Translations under genes and position numbers: made by a program
Assembly: GCF_027744825.2 (NCBI RefSeq)
Contig: NC_071345.1
Span: 15,191,501-15,255,500, forward strand
Origin: Synchiropus splendidus
Taxonomy: Eukaryota > Chordata > Actinopteri > Syngnathiformes > Callionymidae
DNA: 64,000 nucleotides
Direction of reading: 5' to 3'
The notes under the pieces: model-generated
The model's database searches: none
The model's input: the letters and a program-made list of their open reading frames with translations, nothing else
Told to the model about the DNA's origin: nothing
Shown: positions 1 to 12,264 of the stretch, piece by piece
Layout: every line of letters begins with the position of its first letter
How positions within the stretch are numbered: position 1 is the first letter of the stretch

Positions 1-3000
1 ACCCATCAACAACTTGAGCAGGACAAACTCGCCGCAGAGTTCATATGGACTGTACGTGCTCAGCAGACGGAGGAAGGCCAGCGGTCATCATGGAAAGTGT
101 GATGCTGTAATCCACTTTGTTCATTAATCATCTGTGGATTAAGTCATACACAGGTTTTATGTTCACTCTGACGCACGGAGTAATGCAGTCGAGCTTAATA
201 GTGGAAAATATTGCCGCATCAGCAATATTCACCGAGAAGGCTTGAAGGCAATAAAAGGTTTGAACAACACAATTAAAATCAAATATCACAGTGACAATTT
301 AAACGACACATAAGAGCCAGATTTGAACAAAGAGAAGAACGTTTTGCTACATGGCCAGCTGTGGGTGAGGCGAGTGTACGGGGCTCAGACTGGCGCGTGC
401 CTCATAGCAAAGGCTTAGTGGTTGGTTTGTGTGACAAGTCAACAACACAAATGTGTTTAAGTGAAGATTTGTGGTGAAGCTGAGCTTTAACATATGTTTA
501 ATGAAGTTCTTAGAGTGTTGTTTAGAATTTTTCCCTCACATGCAAATGATGAATTATGACCATTGGAAGCACAAGTCGGCGGTATCTTCATCTATGCAAA
601 CCTCCACTTTTAAGGGGATTCCTTTTTGTGTTGTGTATCTGAGCATGATAACTTTCAGGTTACGAGTAACGCAACAACAAATGGACAATGCCGTCGTACT
701 CCAGTGTTTGTTTACAGGATTAAGCACTCGCTCAGGCTCACCAGGCTTTTGAAGCAAAGTTCAGTCCAGATCAAAGAAGTCGACTCATTGTGCCGATATG
801 TTTCAGATCTGATGAAACACAGTTGACCACTGACAAAAGACCGAATTTGGCTCTTAAGCAAAGGCAGAGCACAGGAGATATTTGCCAGATTGTTGCGCTC
901 AGGAAGAGTCCAACTGAGATAGAATTGTTCTGGTTTGGAACTTGAATGAGTTTCACATGATCCTGTTATGTTCAGCACAACTGTTCAACCTCAAAATAAT
1001 AACTTCTGCTGAGCTCATCAAGGCTGTCCTCTCGAATGCAAGCTGCTCTGTCTATGGATTGTCTGTCTGTCTGTCTGTCCGTCCATCCACACCAATAGGA
1101 GTATGTGCTGAATGACATGTTCCCTTTAAAGTCGATGTTTTAATATATGTTTTGTATAATGTGATGCTTTCTGGTTGGACTGGTTCCCAATTGGAAACCA
1201 GTCTGAAGCTGATTTGGTTTGACAGCAAAATGACTGGGACAAGTAGGTTGACCCTATAGTTTTGTGTTGTCTGATCGGGTCATTCCACTATTTGGACACG
1301 CATCAAACATCCCTGCAATAGACTTAGATATTTATTTGGGTCACACATAGTTTGAACCATGTCATGATCACGATTATTAATCAAGATTTTTTATGATACT
1401 CAGGGAAAACATCTGTATTTTTATAGTTTTTGTTACATAAGCAACAATATATGTGAACAACTTCAAAAACTGTAAATAGTAGTTTAAAAAGCCCACAGTA
1501 AAGTTGTCCAATGTGGGTAGTTAGTGACACTATTAAATAAATAAATGAATCGGTAAAAAAACTTCTTCAGATCCATTGGTTCTTTGGTAATTTTGATACT
1601 TCATGAGTGTCAATAAAGTTTTGAAGAGAGGCGCCACGTCAGCTGTTAAACTCCAGAAAATAATCCATGAAAAGTATTTCACGTTACTAGACGCAGCACA
1701 AAACACGACTGTGCTTCAACTAGCGTTACAGGAAATTGCAGTCAAGATGTGTATTTCGAATACATATAGTTTATGTCTCCGCGAGACAACTCAAACGTAA
1801 CTTGACAAATGAGTAGAACCGATTTAGAAACTAAACGTTTCATGCTGAACCATTAGAGTACATGCAACACAGTGGTAGAAGAACGGAAGCAAATAAAAGT
1901 CTCCACTTGTTTTATGAAATGCAAACAGAGCATGAGAACAATCGAGTAACATTTCAAAGGTCTTCACCCTGAGAGCCAATTATGTATATTAACTCTGTCA
2001 GATAATGTATTTTTTTTTCAGATGGGAGCATCTGTTCCCTTCAGCGCTCAGTAGCATGTTCGACTCAAAAAACTGGCCCAGCACTCATACACATCATACA
2101 GCATAAAACCATCTGAATAATTTCTCCTTTGCTGAACTGTGTATTTCATTACTTTCATATGTTTGGCAGCGGCCTCCACGTTTCACCATGATAAATGCTG
2201 TAAAGACTGGCGAGAGCCAGAAAACTCCGCGCGCTAAGATGACACACATGTTGCCTCTGCAACCAAACGATAACACGACTTCAGACAGGGATGGTATTGT
2301 TGGACTTCAGAGCAAAACATCTCTTCATCAAAGTTGTTTGTTCTATCAAGACTTTGAATATTCAGCGGGGAAGTCCACTTCAGAACGACAAACCAATACG
2401 AGAAACGATTTGTGTATCTCCATAGAGACATTCATCTTTACTATGATTTCTGTCTGACATCATTTGACTCCGCATGGAATATTTCCCCAGTGTTTCTGTT
2501 TGCACCTGATGTGCAGTCATTCTGAGAGGAATTACAGCCAAACATTCAAACTTTAACTGAGAATCTGGGTAAGAAGCAATAAGAACACAGTGTCTATTTT
2601 CAGGGAGAGCTATCCAGAAAGGATTAAACTTTAAGGTCATAGATCACGGCATGAAAACAGATGCAATATATAATGAATAATAAAACAGACCAGTATATTT
2701 TATTAATTTTGGAAAATGGTTTGACTTTACAAGTCAGTCTTTCAACTGAGGAACATTTTGGAGTTAATATAATGGCTTTTCAGTAACAATAAACATTTTT
2801 TAAAGTTGGATCTTATTTAGAATGAAAACGACCACCTTCTCGAGCAGAGTCTGAAATATTAAGATTTATTTTCATTGCGTTTCTTTCTCAAACAACTTCC
2901 TTCCTTTTTGTACGAGCCAAAGTTCAGTGATTTTAAATGGCACTTTAATTGCCGTTGTCACTGTGGTTTTCCAATAAAAACTATTTTATGTCTTTAGAAG

Positions 3001-3585
3001 AAAGAGATTTGCTTCATCTGTTGCGCATATTGATGTAGTGTTTTAGTCCAGATTTTGTTTATTTGGACGCAAAATCATGCACCAAATTCCACTGGAGAAT
3101 TCTGATTCTGCACTTCTTGTGTCAAATAGTTAAAGGAGCCTCAAAACCAGCCAGAGAAAATTCTGACCAATTGTTTTAGTGATGTGCATGATAAGAAAAT
3201 TATTTTCAGATTGGTGGGGATAAAAAAAAAAAGTCAAAACATAGTTAAACAATACTAAATTCCAGATAAGAAACATGTGTGCGAAGGGGTGAGAAGCTTT
3301 TTCAGTGAGTCAGCAACATGGTGCTTCATAGAAAGAGCAAAGACCAACTCTCACTGAGGACTATTCTGACAACCAGCAGGTCACTTTAGACCGTGCTGGA
3401 CGTGGATGGCAGCTCATTGGAAAGAGAGCCAAGTGACTGTCTGCAGATTTTAGATGTTTCTACAAGTGGAGCTGAACATGTGGTCAGAATCAAAGACCTA
3501 ATCAGGACCAAACTGCACAGCTAGGTCCAAAGGCATAAATCATTATGAGGCATTCCAAGGAAATCATCTGTGCAGAGACACTAAC
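1..3585. other. Intergenic, no gene recognised
   Basis: AT-leaning single-copy-looking DNA. A short (GTCT)n tract lies at about 1060-1079. Open frames here are short, mostly start at non-ATG codons, and show no domain similarity. Confidence 0.6.
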
Positions 3586-3623
<38 letters not shown>

Positions 3624-3678
3624 GTAGTAGTAGTAGTAGTATTCTTATTATTATTGTTGTTGTTGTTTTTGTTATTGA

Positions 3679-3723
<45 letters not shown>

Positions 3724-3724
3724 C
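3586..3724. repeat. Compound trinucleotide microsatellite (ATT/AGT/GTT)
   Basis: About 140 bp of (TTA)n, interrupted by AGT and TTG units and then returning to (TTA)n. It produces meaningless poly-Ile/Ser frames on both strands. Confidence 0.95.
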
Positions 3725-6450
3725 TTCATCACTCTCTGGCTTGGGACAGCCACCCTTTTTACAACAAAAATAAATGTCACTAAAACAAGTCAGTGAGCAA
3801 CGTTTATTTTTTCTACTGGTTTATTTTATGAATTCCATTTTAAAACTGCTGCTCATCTTTAAACTTGCCTGCTTTAATTGAATGCGACAGAAAGTCCACC
3901 CAGCATCACAAGTCAATCATAACATTCTATATTTATGATTATTATTGTTATTAATGTAATTTTTCTGCCAACAAAGTACTTCATTTTGGTCCGTCAGTTT
4001 CCACGCAATGCAGCACTCGACCAGTTTCCATGTTCGTGACCTGGTTTCCCAGTTTTTGAGCTACATTTCTTACATGGTGCTCTTCTTTGCTGTTTACTTA
4101 TTAACCTGACTTGTTATGAATTATTTCAGCATTCATTGTTTTTCAAGGATCCCTCTTGCTTTTCAGAAGTGCTATCCAAGGTCCTAAATTCGACTTGCAC
4201 TTGTGTCTTCCGAAACGTATGACATTTGATTCAAATGGGTGTGGTCCAACCAGTGGAGCAGACTCCTTTGCCCGCACATGCTGTTAGCTACCTGCTGTCA
4301 GATCCTTTACAAACAACATCCTTACACCACCGCGGCAGTTAGGAAGCAGGATGCTCACTGCGACCAAAGCAGGAGCTGTTCAAAGGAGGAAAGTCGGAAC
4401 CATTTGTTTGACTCTGTGTGTGTGTGTGTGTGTGTGATCAGGTGTCACTGGGAGGAGAGCCCAGCCACAGGAAACTGTCCTCTGATAGTAGGGGCCAAAA
4501 GGTGTCGACTGACTTGGTGCCTGGCCCATTAACCAGCTGATTCGTGACTGGCCACTTGACCTCCTGATGGTCTAACAGACTGCGTTATCTGTGTCTGACC
4601 AGCTATTTGGTTGGTCGACTTGGCTGACGGTGTTTGAAGTATAAACAGGAGCGGAGATTAGAGGGGAGTGACGTGCCTTTGGAGTTGGCCGTGTTTAGTT
4701 GCCGAGGTTAAAATAACATGATCGCCCACTTGGTTTTCAAGCCTCATCTGCTAACTGCAGGACTTATCTTTGCAATACAGGTGTTACACATAGTGATGGA
4801 GACATGGACTTTGTTGTGTAATGGCTAAAAGGGTCGCTGCTTTTAATATAAAAGGATTAAACATCAAAAGAAGCCTCATTATACTCTACACTGTATCTGT
4901 TTTGAAGCCAGCGTTTTAACAGGCTTCCAATACGTATAAAGACGTAAGATTGAAATATAAAACCACTATAATATAGGGAAAACCATAGATCATTACACAA
5001 TGTATTAATTGAATAGAAATGTAACACATTGTGAAAAATAAAAATGATATTTTCCATACATATTATATTATATACATGAACAAATATCCATTGGGGTTAA
5101 AAAAATAAATAAATAAACATAATGAAGTCAAGCAGCAAAAATGTCTGGCCAGGGGAAAAATGTAAACACAAGCCACAGGCCACTCAGAGTGTATGTTTGG
5201 TGATCGTTCTATTAAAAGAACTGGGTCAGATTCAGAATCCTCTCATTGGAGAGACACCCACCCTTTTCTATAGGAAGCATAAACAAGCAGCTGCTTTCAT
5301 GAATATGCCTCCCCTCTGCTCCACTTCTGGGAAGTCTCCAAACTAAGGGTTGATATCTGCAGTATGATCTCTGCGCTCAAGAAAACACAGCAGGGTTTTA
5401 ACACGGGACACAATTAGAGGTGAAACAAGAGTATATTTAAAAGTAGTGAGGCTTTAACTAACAAATGCCAAAACAAAAATCATACAGGACATGATCGATA
5501 AAGTAGTATCTGTCATGTGTGGAGATGTTTTACTCATAAGTTTGGATGCTAATCAGTTCTGTGGTTCACAGTAAAATGAAGGCTTTATTGTTTGAACAAT
5601 ATTTTCTTTTAGGTTTTAGGTAAAATGTGTCTACAAGCGTCGCTGCTGGCCAGTCAAACCAAGTGCACTCACATGTATTTCCATGAACTATTTCACAAAA
5701 TTATTCCTGTATTGTAGGCCTTAAATTTAGGTTAAAATTCATGTAAAGAGCTCAATTTACTTTCAGGCTTCAGTTTTCATTACATTTATGTTCAAGAAAT
5801 AATAAAAGAAATAACCACTGAAATTGGTAAATTTATATGTTTTCATTTATTCCTTATTCACAGCAAACAAGATCACACTGTGCCCATCTTTTGCAGACAT
5901 TTTTGCGTTGTATTTTTTAAATCTACCTTTGATTTTGCTAAAACTTTTAATTTAGTGTCAAATAGTTAAAGTAAGAAGGCCATTTGAATATGAATCATAT
6001 TCATTCATATATGAAGTACAATTAGTAAAGTTTTCAAATGTATCAGCAAGTAAACATTCACAATAAGGACGTTATCAATATTTTAACTGCCATCAGAAAA
6101 CATGCTGAGTAGTAATGTTTACATCTCTCACCATAAAACTGAGCTACAGCTTCAGTTTTCTCTGACTTAGACAGCCAAACGTGAATCTCCAACCACACTC
6201 CAGTGACTTATTAATGCTAAAACATCCTGGGACATCAAACACTGAAAGAGGAAGTGGCAGGATGCTGAACACGGAGCACCTTTCCTGGCTCCTTCACCTG
6301 ACTCTCCCCTTCTTCCCTCATGCTAAGCACAGAAGCTTCCAGCTGGATCGACTCCTGTCTGCAGGGAAAACACATATTCAAGTTTCCCTCCGCCGTGTTG
6401 TCTAAACAACATATCTAACTTCCCCTTCTGGACAAGCTCATCACCAGCTG
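3725..6450. other. Intergenic, no gene recognised
   Basis: It holds a (TG)n tract at 4414-4436 and a short (AAAT)n run near 5100-5117. Nothing else is recognisable. Confidence 0.6.
4414..4436. repeat. (TG)n microsatellite
   Basis: About 23 bp of pure TG dinucleotide repeat. Confidence 0.9.
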
Positions 6451-6459
6451 ACGAAATTG

Positions 6460-7120
6460 CCTGAAACTCTTTTTATTTCCTCTCATCTGCCAGTCATAAC
6501 AGGCGGCCTGATGGAGAGCCGATACGATTTGAGTCACCGCAGACTTTTCCACTCTAATCAGTAAACAGTGTAATTACACCACGACTTGTGTGTGATGGCT
6601 GTTTCACTCCCATCATTTCTGTTTCATTGGCTCCCCTTTTCAAACACGCTGACAGCTGCTGTGTTCATGGCAACACCTTTTTGTTTTGCGCCGCTTGGTT
6701 GTTCAGATGGATAGATAAGAGGAAGCTGCTTTCCTGATGTTGTTCAACATGTTTCACCATCTGCTTGTTTTCAGTTAATCTGCTCGCAGAGAATCAATGC
6801 AGTTATTCGCCTCTATAAAAGTTGTACACAAGGGCAGCGCATTCTTCAGTTTTCGCCAACAGAAGTCGTATGAAAATTCCTCGAAGTGTACATTGGGAGA
6901 GAGCGCTGGGGGAATACCATTACGTCACTGCCAAATACTTGAATATTTTCCCGAACAAGTGTGTGTCTAGCGCCGTGCACGGCTGTGATTCTTGGCAGCG
7001 GTGAACTGAGTAGGATTCCCTTACTCAACTTTGGCTGCGGGCCCAGAAACATATGCGGCACATGTTAGACATGACGGTGGGAGCGGAGGGGAGGGCGAGT
7101 CTCGCGAACATGTTTGTGTT
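6460..7120 (+). promoter_or_regulatory. Candidate regulatory block with TATA box, initiator and a 44-codon ORF
   Basis: Repeat-free sequence with raised CpG. An E-box/GATA cluster lies at 6714-6729 (CAGATG, GATA, GATAAG). CTATAAAAG at 6813-6821 is followed 34 bp downstream by an initiator-like TTCAGTT around 6848. The first ATG after that (6870) opens a 44-codon frame to TGA at 7004, starting MKIPRSVHWE. The peptide is unrecognised and its Kozak context is weak. The block could be a promoter for an unannotated RNA or an enhancer with chance motifs. Confidence 0.25.
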
Positions 7121-7709
7121 CAGCTCAGTAGGAACAGATTTTCTATCTCTTTTTGTTTTACAAGGCAATATGAAAAACAGCACTTTCCATTTCGGCTCCT
7201 GTGAGCAGGACGTCTGTGATCATTTTATGATGTTATAATAGACTGTCCGGCTCAAATGTAGCAAAGCCGCACGACTTTTAAGGTGCTTTTTAATTACAGC
7301 ACAAGCGCTGAGTAATGCAAGATGGCTGCAGGGACTCTTTGATCTCAGTAGCTGAGTACAAACTGGTTTCATGTCTATTGAATCACAAAGGCCTCCTTTC
7401 AAAGTTCTGTAATTTGGTGTAACCTCTCGACAGTTCTGACAAAGCACTATCCTCAAACTGAATGGAAGACTAGTCTTACATGCGCCGTGGCATGGTTTCA
7501 TGATGTCGAATCGAATCTTCAGGTAAGAAGCCCATAATGCGGCACAATCGATGGAGTTCAGATGAACAATACAAGAGCCAAAGTTCTGAATCACATTTGT
7601 TCTCCAGATTAAACACGGTCACGTCTGGATACAACCGACCCCACCGCAGTCTCCACGTCGTCTTGCTCACAGTGCAAGTTGGAATGATGTTCTTACTTGG
7701 TTTCTATAG

Positions 7710-8381
7710 CAGGGGTTCGTAACCTTTTTGATCTCGGGGACCACCTTTCCCACAACAAATAGGCCCGGGTCCATTCAATAGAACTGATTCATCACTCTTG
7801 ATTTGATTTGTGATCAACAACCATATTTTATCTACTTACACGTAAACAAACCAACTATGTGATCATCACAAAACTATTTATTTGTCATCGAAAAGTCCAA
7901 CAAGCAGCAGAAGCAGGTGCAAGTCATGTTCATCAAATTTACTTAAGAAAAAAAAACACTTGATGCAAACTGTTGAGAAAATTGGAAAAAGTGAATAAAA
8001 TTCTGAATAAATTAAATATTACAAAACCATGTCTAAATATCATAAAATGAAAATAATATATTTTATTTAAACTCCAAAGAATATGTAAGTGAAGTGTAAA
8101 AGAAAGCTTTGCCATAAAATGTTCTAATTCATTCTCAAAACTGATTCAACAGGCGGCTACATGAACAGTTGGAGGGGGCTACATCACTTCATCATTTTTT
8201 CTTTTCAAGAACTTCTCCTTAGTTGTTAACTGTGACAGATTTGCAGCTGTCAAGTCAATTCAGTGACACACTACTGCCACCATATGTGGCTAATGTATTA
8301 AAATTGAATGTCTCGCGGCCCTCATGGTGGCCCTTGAGGCGATTGTGGCCCAACCATCGGCCCTATGGTTAAGAATCACTG
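7710..8381. mobile_element. Non-autonomous hAT (Charlie-like) DNA transposon, 672 bp
   Basis: The left end CAGGGGTTCGTAACC and the right end (reverse-complemented, CAGTGATTCTTAACC) are the classic hAT/Charlie terminal inverted repeat. Flanking 8-mers TTCTATAG (7702-7709) and TTCTAGGA (8382-8389) look like a decayed 8-bp target duplication. GGCCC-rich subterminal text is also typical. The interior is AT-rich without a transposase frame. Confidence 0.8.
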
Positions 8382-10108
8382 TTCTAGGATCTGCTGTCCC
8401 ATTGAATGAATGAGTGTTGATTTCTATCTCTTCTAATTTAATCCATTGATATAAAATTCAATTTATGTTACTTACATTACACTGCATTATATTACAATGC
8501 TTCTAGCACATTACACAAGCATCAGTTCATCAGACATTTACAAGAGATTAAAAATGTTTTCGATCGATTTATTGGGTCTCATTCAGGAGGTGTCTAGTGC
8601 TGATGTCCTCCAGAAGGCACACGGGGTAGCTCACATGTATGTTCCTCACCTCTACACCAAAACAGCTGAAACTTCTCTGAAAGTAGACTTACTCTTGAAA
8701 AACTGAAAGACACTACCAGAGCGTTGCAGGAGGCAAAAACTCTCAAATGTGGGGCTATTGCCAGATGCTCAACAGGAGATGCTAAGTTAATATTACTCCC
8801 AAACTATATCGCTAATATCATCCCAATGAACATGGTTTTGATTGTAACCATGTCAAATCATTTTTCGGGTAACCACAGTTTGGGTTCAGGGCTCCAACAC
8901 AGGTCAATGAACAGCTCTGGATCAATAAGAAAAGCAGACCACTGTGCGGGTTCATTAGAAAAGGCCGGCGGCTTAACATTCCAGAGCCACTAAAAGCACA
9001 GTTGACCATCACCCATTGATCTCTTCAAAACCAGAGGAGAGGGTTTATGTTTATGATCGGTATCAACGACTGCCTCCAGGTCTGGCGCGATTGTTAGGTT
9101 TTCGTGCCAGACCTGCACTGAGTTTAAGGAAAGGTTTTCCCCCCTCTTCACTGAGGCTCAGACAAGGATTTGTTGATCATGATGGATTGACAGTTTGACT
9201 CACCGACCTCCACAGAAGGTATCTTACAAGATATTAGATCCAGCCTGTCTCCAGGGAGTGGAAGAAGTAAGACGTGGGTTTCAGCCATGAAAAGTTTTTG
9301 AATCGTGGACCACGTATGATCTTACCAAAGTATCCTGCTGGTGTCTCTCTGCTCTTCTGGATTGAATAAACAAGCAGATTTTCTGTGACCTTCCATATCC
9401 CTGAGTGGCATATGTTCACCCTTGCAATGATCTTAAGGCAGCTGGATGACCTTTTGACACAAGGATTGGGGCTTACTCGCCACTCTGGTTAGTTTAAAGG
9501 ATTAGGACTGGTGAAGAACATAACATTTAGGCTTTGGCCTCAGTATATTTTCCCCTTATCTGATGTCCTAGCCAGCAGCTTTCACAAAAGTGCCCTGTAA
9601 AGATAAGGCCATTTCGGGCAGCCATACAAGATCACCGAAAACATTATACCATGCTTGTGGCATCGCAAAAGTTCCAAACGGACTAGCGACAAGTGGCGAT
9701 GCAGAAGTCAACTATCCAAGTTGCATAGTGACGCATTGCCGTATCCCGACCCTGCCAGCAGCAATTCACTGGACTGTGAAGTCACTGCCAGAAGTGGCAG
9801 GAGTCCTTCCATATAATAGGTCATGTGATCAAGATTCAATGCTTTCTGAGAAACGTCATCAGTCAGGTTATTATGAGACAGTACAATTATCATGCTCATC
9901 CAAGTACCAACCATTTCCTCTGCATTCCTTGACCTTGAATGTTAAGGGTGCGTCCTATGGTGATGCCAAAGTTGGTCTTCAGTATTGCTTGAAGACTCCT
10001 ATGCACCAACAAGCATGAATGTGATTGGAGTACAAACGTCCCGTGTAACATTCCAGGCAGGGGGGGCAGGTTTGGAACAAGCAAAGGAGCACCATCCCTG
10101 TGGCTTAT

Positions 10109-10115
<7 letters not shown>
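8382..10115. other. Intergenic, unrecognised
   Basis: Several open frames occur, the longest being 142 codons at 9590-10018 starting with GTG. None has recognisable similarity. The texture could be an old mobile-element interior, but I cannot name it. Confidence 0.4.

Positions 10116-10140
<25 letters not shown>
10116..10140. repeat. (AT)n microsatellite
   Basis: About 25 bp of pure AT repeat. Confidence 0.9.
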
Positions 10141-10162
10141 GGATATTTACAGGCTAAAGAGC

Positions 10163-10218
10163 GACATGGAGCCAAAATATTGAGTCTTGTCACATCAAAC
10201 CGATGAAGGTGTTTCATT
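10163..10218 (+). repeat. Dispersed repeat segment, copy 1
   Basis: The block after GACATGGAGC matches 58449-58504 closely, sharing ATATTGAG, CTTGTCACATCA and GTGTTTCATTTA in order. The flanking 10-mer is inverted relative to the other copy. It is probably a fragment of an unnamed mobile element. Confidence 0.5.
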
Positions 10219-10219
10219 T

Positions 10220-12012
10220 ACTCTGCCAACAGAGCTGATCATCTGGAGGACCAGCAGCAGCTGACACCGGCTGTGATGTCGGAACTTCGGACATGCGCGC
10301 AAACACAGCGTATTTTGTGCGCTTTAACGTAAATAAAAGATGTGAGGTTTGTTCATGAGTCAGTCTCAATCCTGGACCCCGTTTTAGTTTAGAAGTGATC
10401 CTCATGCATCATGCACTGACGTTTCTACGGCGCAGACAGCACCACTGCACCCGCGGCTTATAGACAGGTGCGGCTTATGTGTGTAAGACCTATTTTCCTT
10501 TTTAAATGTATGGGGTGAGGTTAATATTCCCATGTGCTCTATACTCCGGAATTTATAGTCAGATTTTGTGTTATTTCCAACGCTCGAGTGAAAACTCTGG
10601 TTTCACGAGGACAATTTGTGTGGTCAACTTGTGTGGATGTGACATCAATCACAAGGCTTGTGAGTCCTTACCTAACAGAAACGACAGTTATGTGTTGCTC
10701 TGGGGTTGTCACAAGCCATTAAGCACAACTCATTGTTAAGCCGACTTAAACTTCATATATTCTAGAGGATAGAATGAACACGATCCCTCATGTGGACTGC
10801 ACCTCCTCTCATGGTGCAGAGCTGGACAGAGGCATGCATACTGAAGTGGATTGAGAAACATCAAGTATTTCATCAGCCCTCTGACAAGCATGATGGGAAA
10901 GGCCTTGGAGGGAAAAAAATCAACTCAAGAAAAGATTGACCTTTGAACAACTGGAGAGGGGAGGGTGCGAAGAAAGTAAAACATGAAAACCAAGGCAATA
11001 AAGCTTCACTGGGGGCAACTGAGGGAAAAGCCTTGTGTGCGAGGACGAGAAAATGTGCAAATAAAAGTTGTGGTAGCCGGCAACTCATTGCGATGCAGGG
11101 GGTAGGTAAATGCTCTTTCCACATTGTACTGCCCCCCATGAACATTAGTTACTTACAGACGCAAAGGAAGGAGAGGGGGTGTGGAGTTGTGGTTTGAGGC
11201 AGTGGGGTAGGAAGGAGGGATGATGAGAAAAGGAGCAACTGTGATAGAAAGCAAAGGGAAAAGAGGGAAGGGAAGGGAGGCACTCACCGAAGATCACAGG
11301 AGGGGTTGGGGACTTAAAAGTAAGGTGAACGTTTACCGTCCAGAGGTCCTGTCAGGAGAGGGAACCGAGTGCTGCCACATAGCAAGTGTAGAAAGAAAGA
11401 CATATAATGGCAAAATGAAGTTTTGGGACATGCTTAAAATGTGTCACAATCTCAAATATCTCAAAAAAATATAATATTATAAAATCTTTTTTTGTGTTTA
11501 AGCATGCATTAAGCAAGCATTATATGTAAACATAAACAAACACAAAAGTCTTGACATGTCAACTTACCTGTATCTCTCTGCTTCTCCACAGGAAAAGCTT
11601 GTGAGAGCTGAGGTGCATGGAAACTGCGATCACCACATTTCACCATCATTATGGGTTTTTTTTTCTTACACAATGTTGTCTGGAAACTTTATTCTGGAAG
11701 TGTAATTTCCAACAAAACCTCTTTGGGAGATGGATCTGGTTAATCGCACCTCTGACAGAAAGTGGGACCAAATATGTGTTGATAAATGTGTCAGTCATAA
11801 ACACTGTGATCCAGACCAAGGAAAATAACCGGTGTCCTGGTAGGAACTTCCTCTTGGTGAATAAATACTACATGGTCGCTTCCAGGAAAGAATAAAATAT
11901 TTTCTTGGAAACCTTCAGCTTGCTGCCAATCACATGACTTAAAAAGGTTTTGAAACAAATCAATTTAAATTTAAAACGTGTTTCAGAGAAATACACACTG
12001 ATCCCACCTGGA
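10220..12012. other. Intergenic, no gene recognised
   Basis: It includes a purine-rich G/A stretch at about 11160-11290. Nothing else is recognisable. Confidence 0.5.
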
Positions 12013-12260
12013 AGATTGAAGATTCAAGAGGTTTATTTGTCAGATATAGTTATATGTGGTACAACGCATGGTGATATTCCTTGTGGTCCTGCATCCACTA
12101 AAAAATAAGTGTACAATACAAGATGCAAACTATAATAATAAACTATAAAACAACAGTATAAAAACAACAGTGCAAAGTAAAAATAAAATAATAGTGCATA
12201 AGTCTTATTTAACAAACAAAAGCAAAGGAAGCCTGCCGAAAGAGTAGGCATAGTCACCAT
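12013..12260 (-). mobile_element. Probable LINE 3' end
   Basis: Read on the minus strand, the segment ends with AAATAAACCTCTTGAATC followed by a short degenerate TTGAATCTTCAA-type tail. This is how many fish L2/CR1-like LINEs terminate. No coding part is left, so the class is uncertain. Confidence 0.4.
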
Positions 12261-12264
12261 CTTT

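Noticed and set aside
3502..3796. Poly-Ile/Ser frames on both strands
   Set aside because: Artefact of the TTA-type microsatellite.
9590..10018. 142-codon plus-strand frame
   Set aside because: Starts at GTG, has no recognisable similarity and no splice or promoter context.
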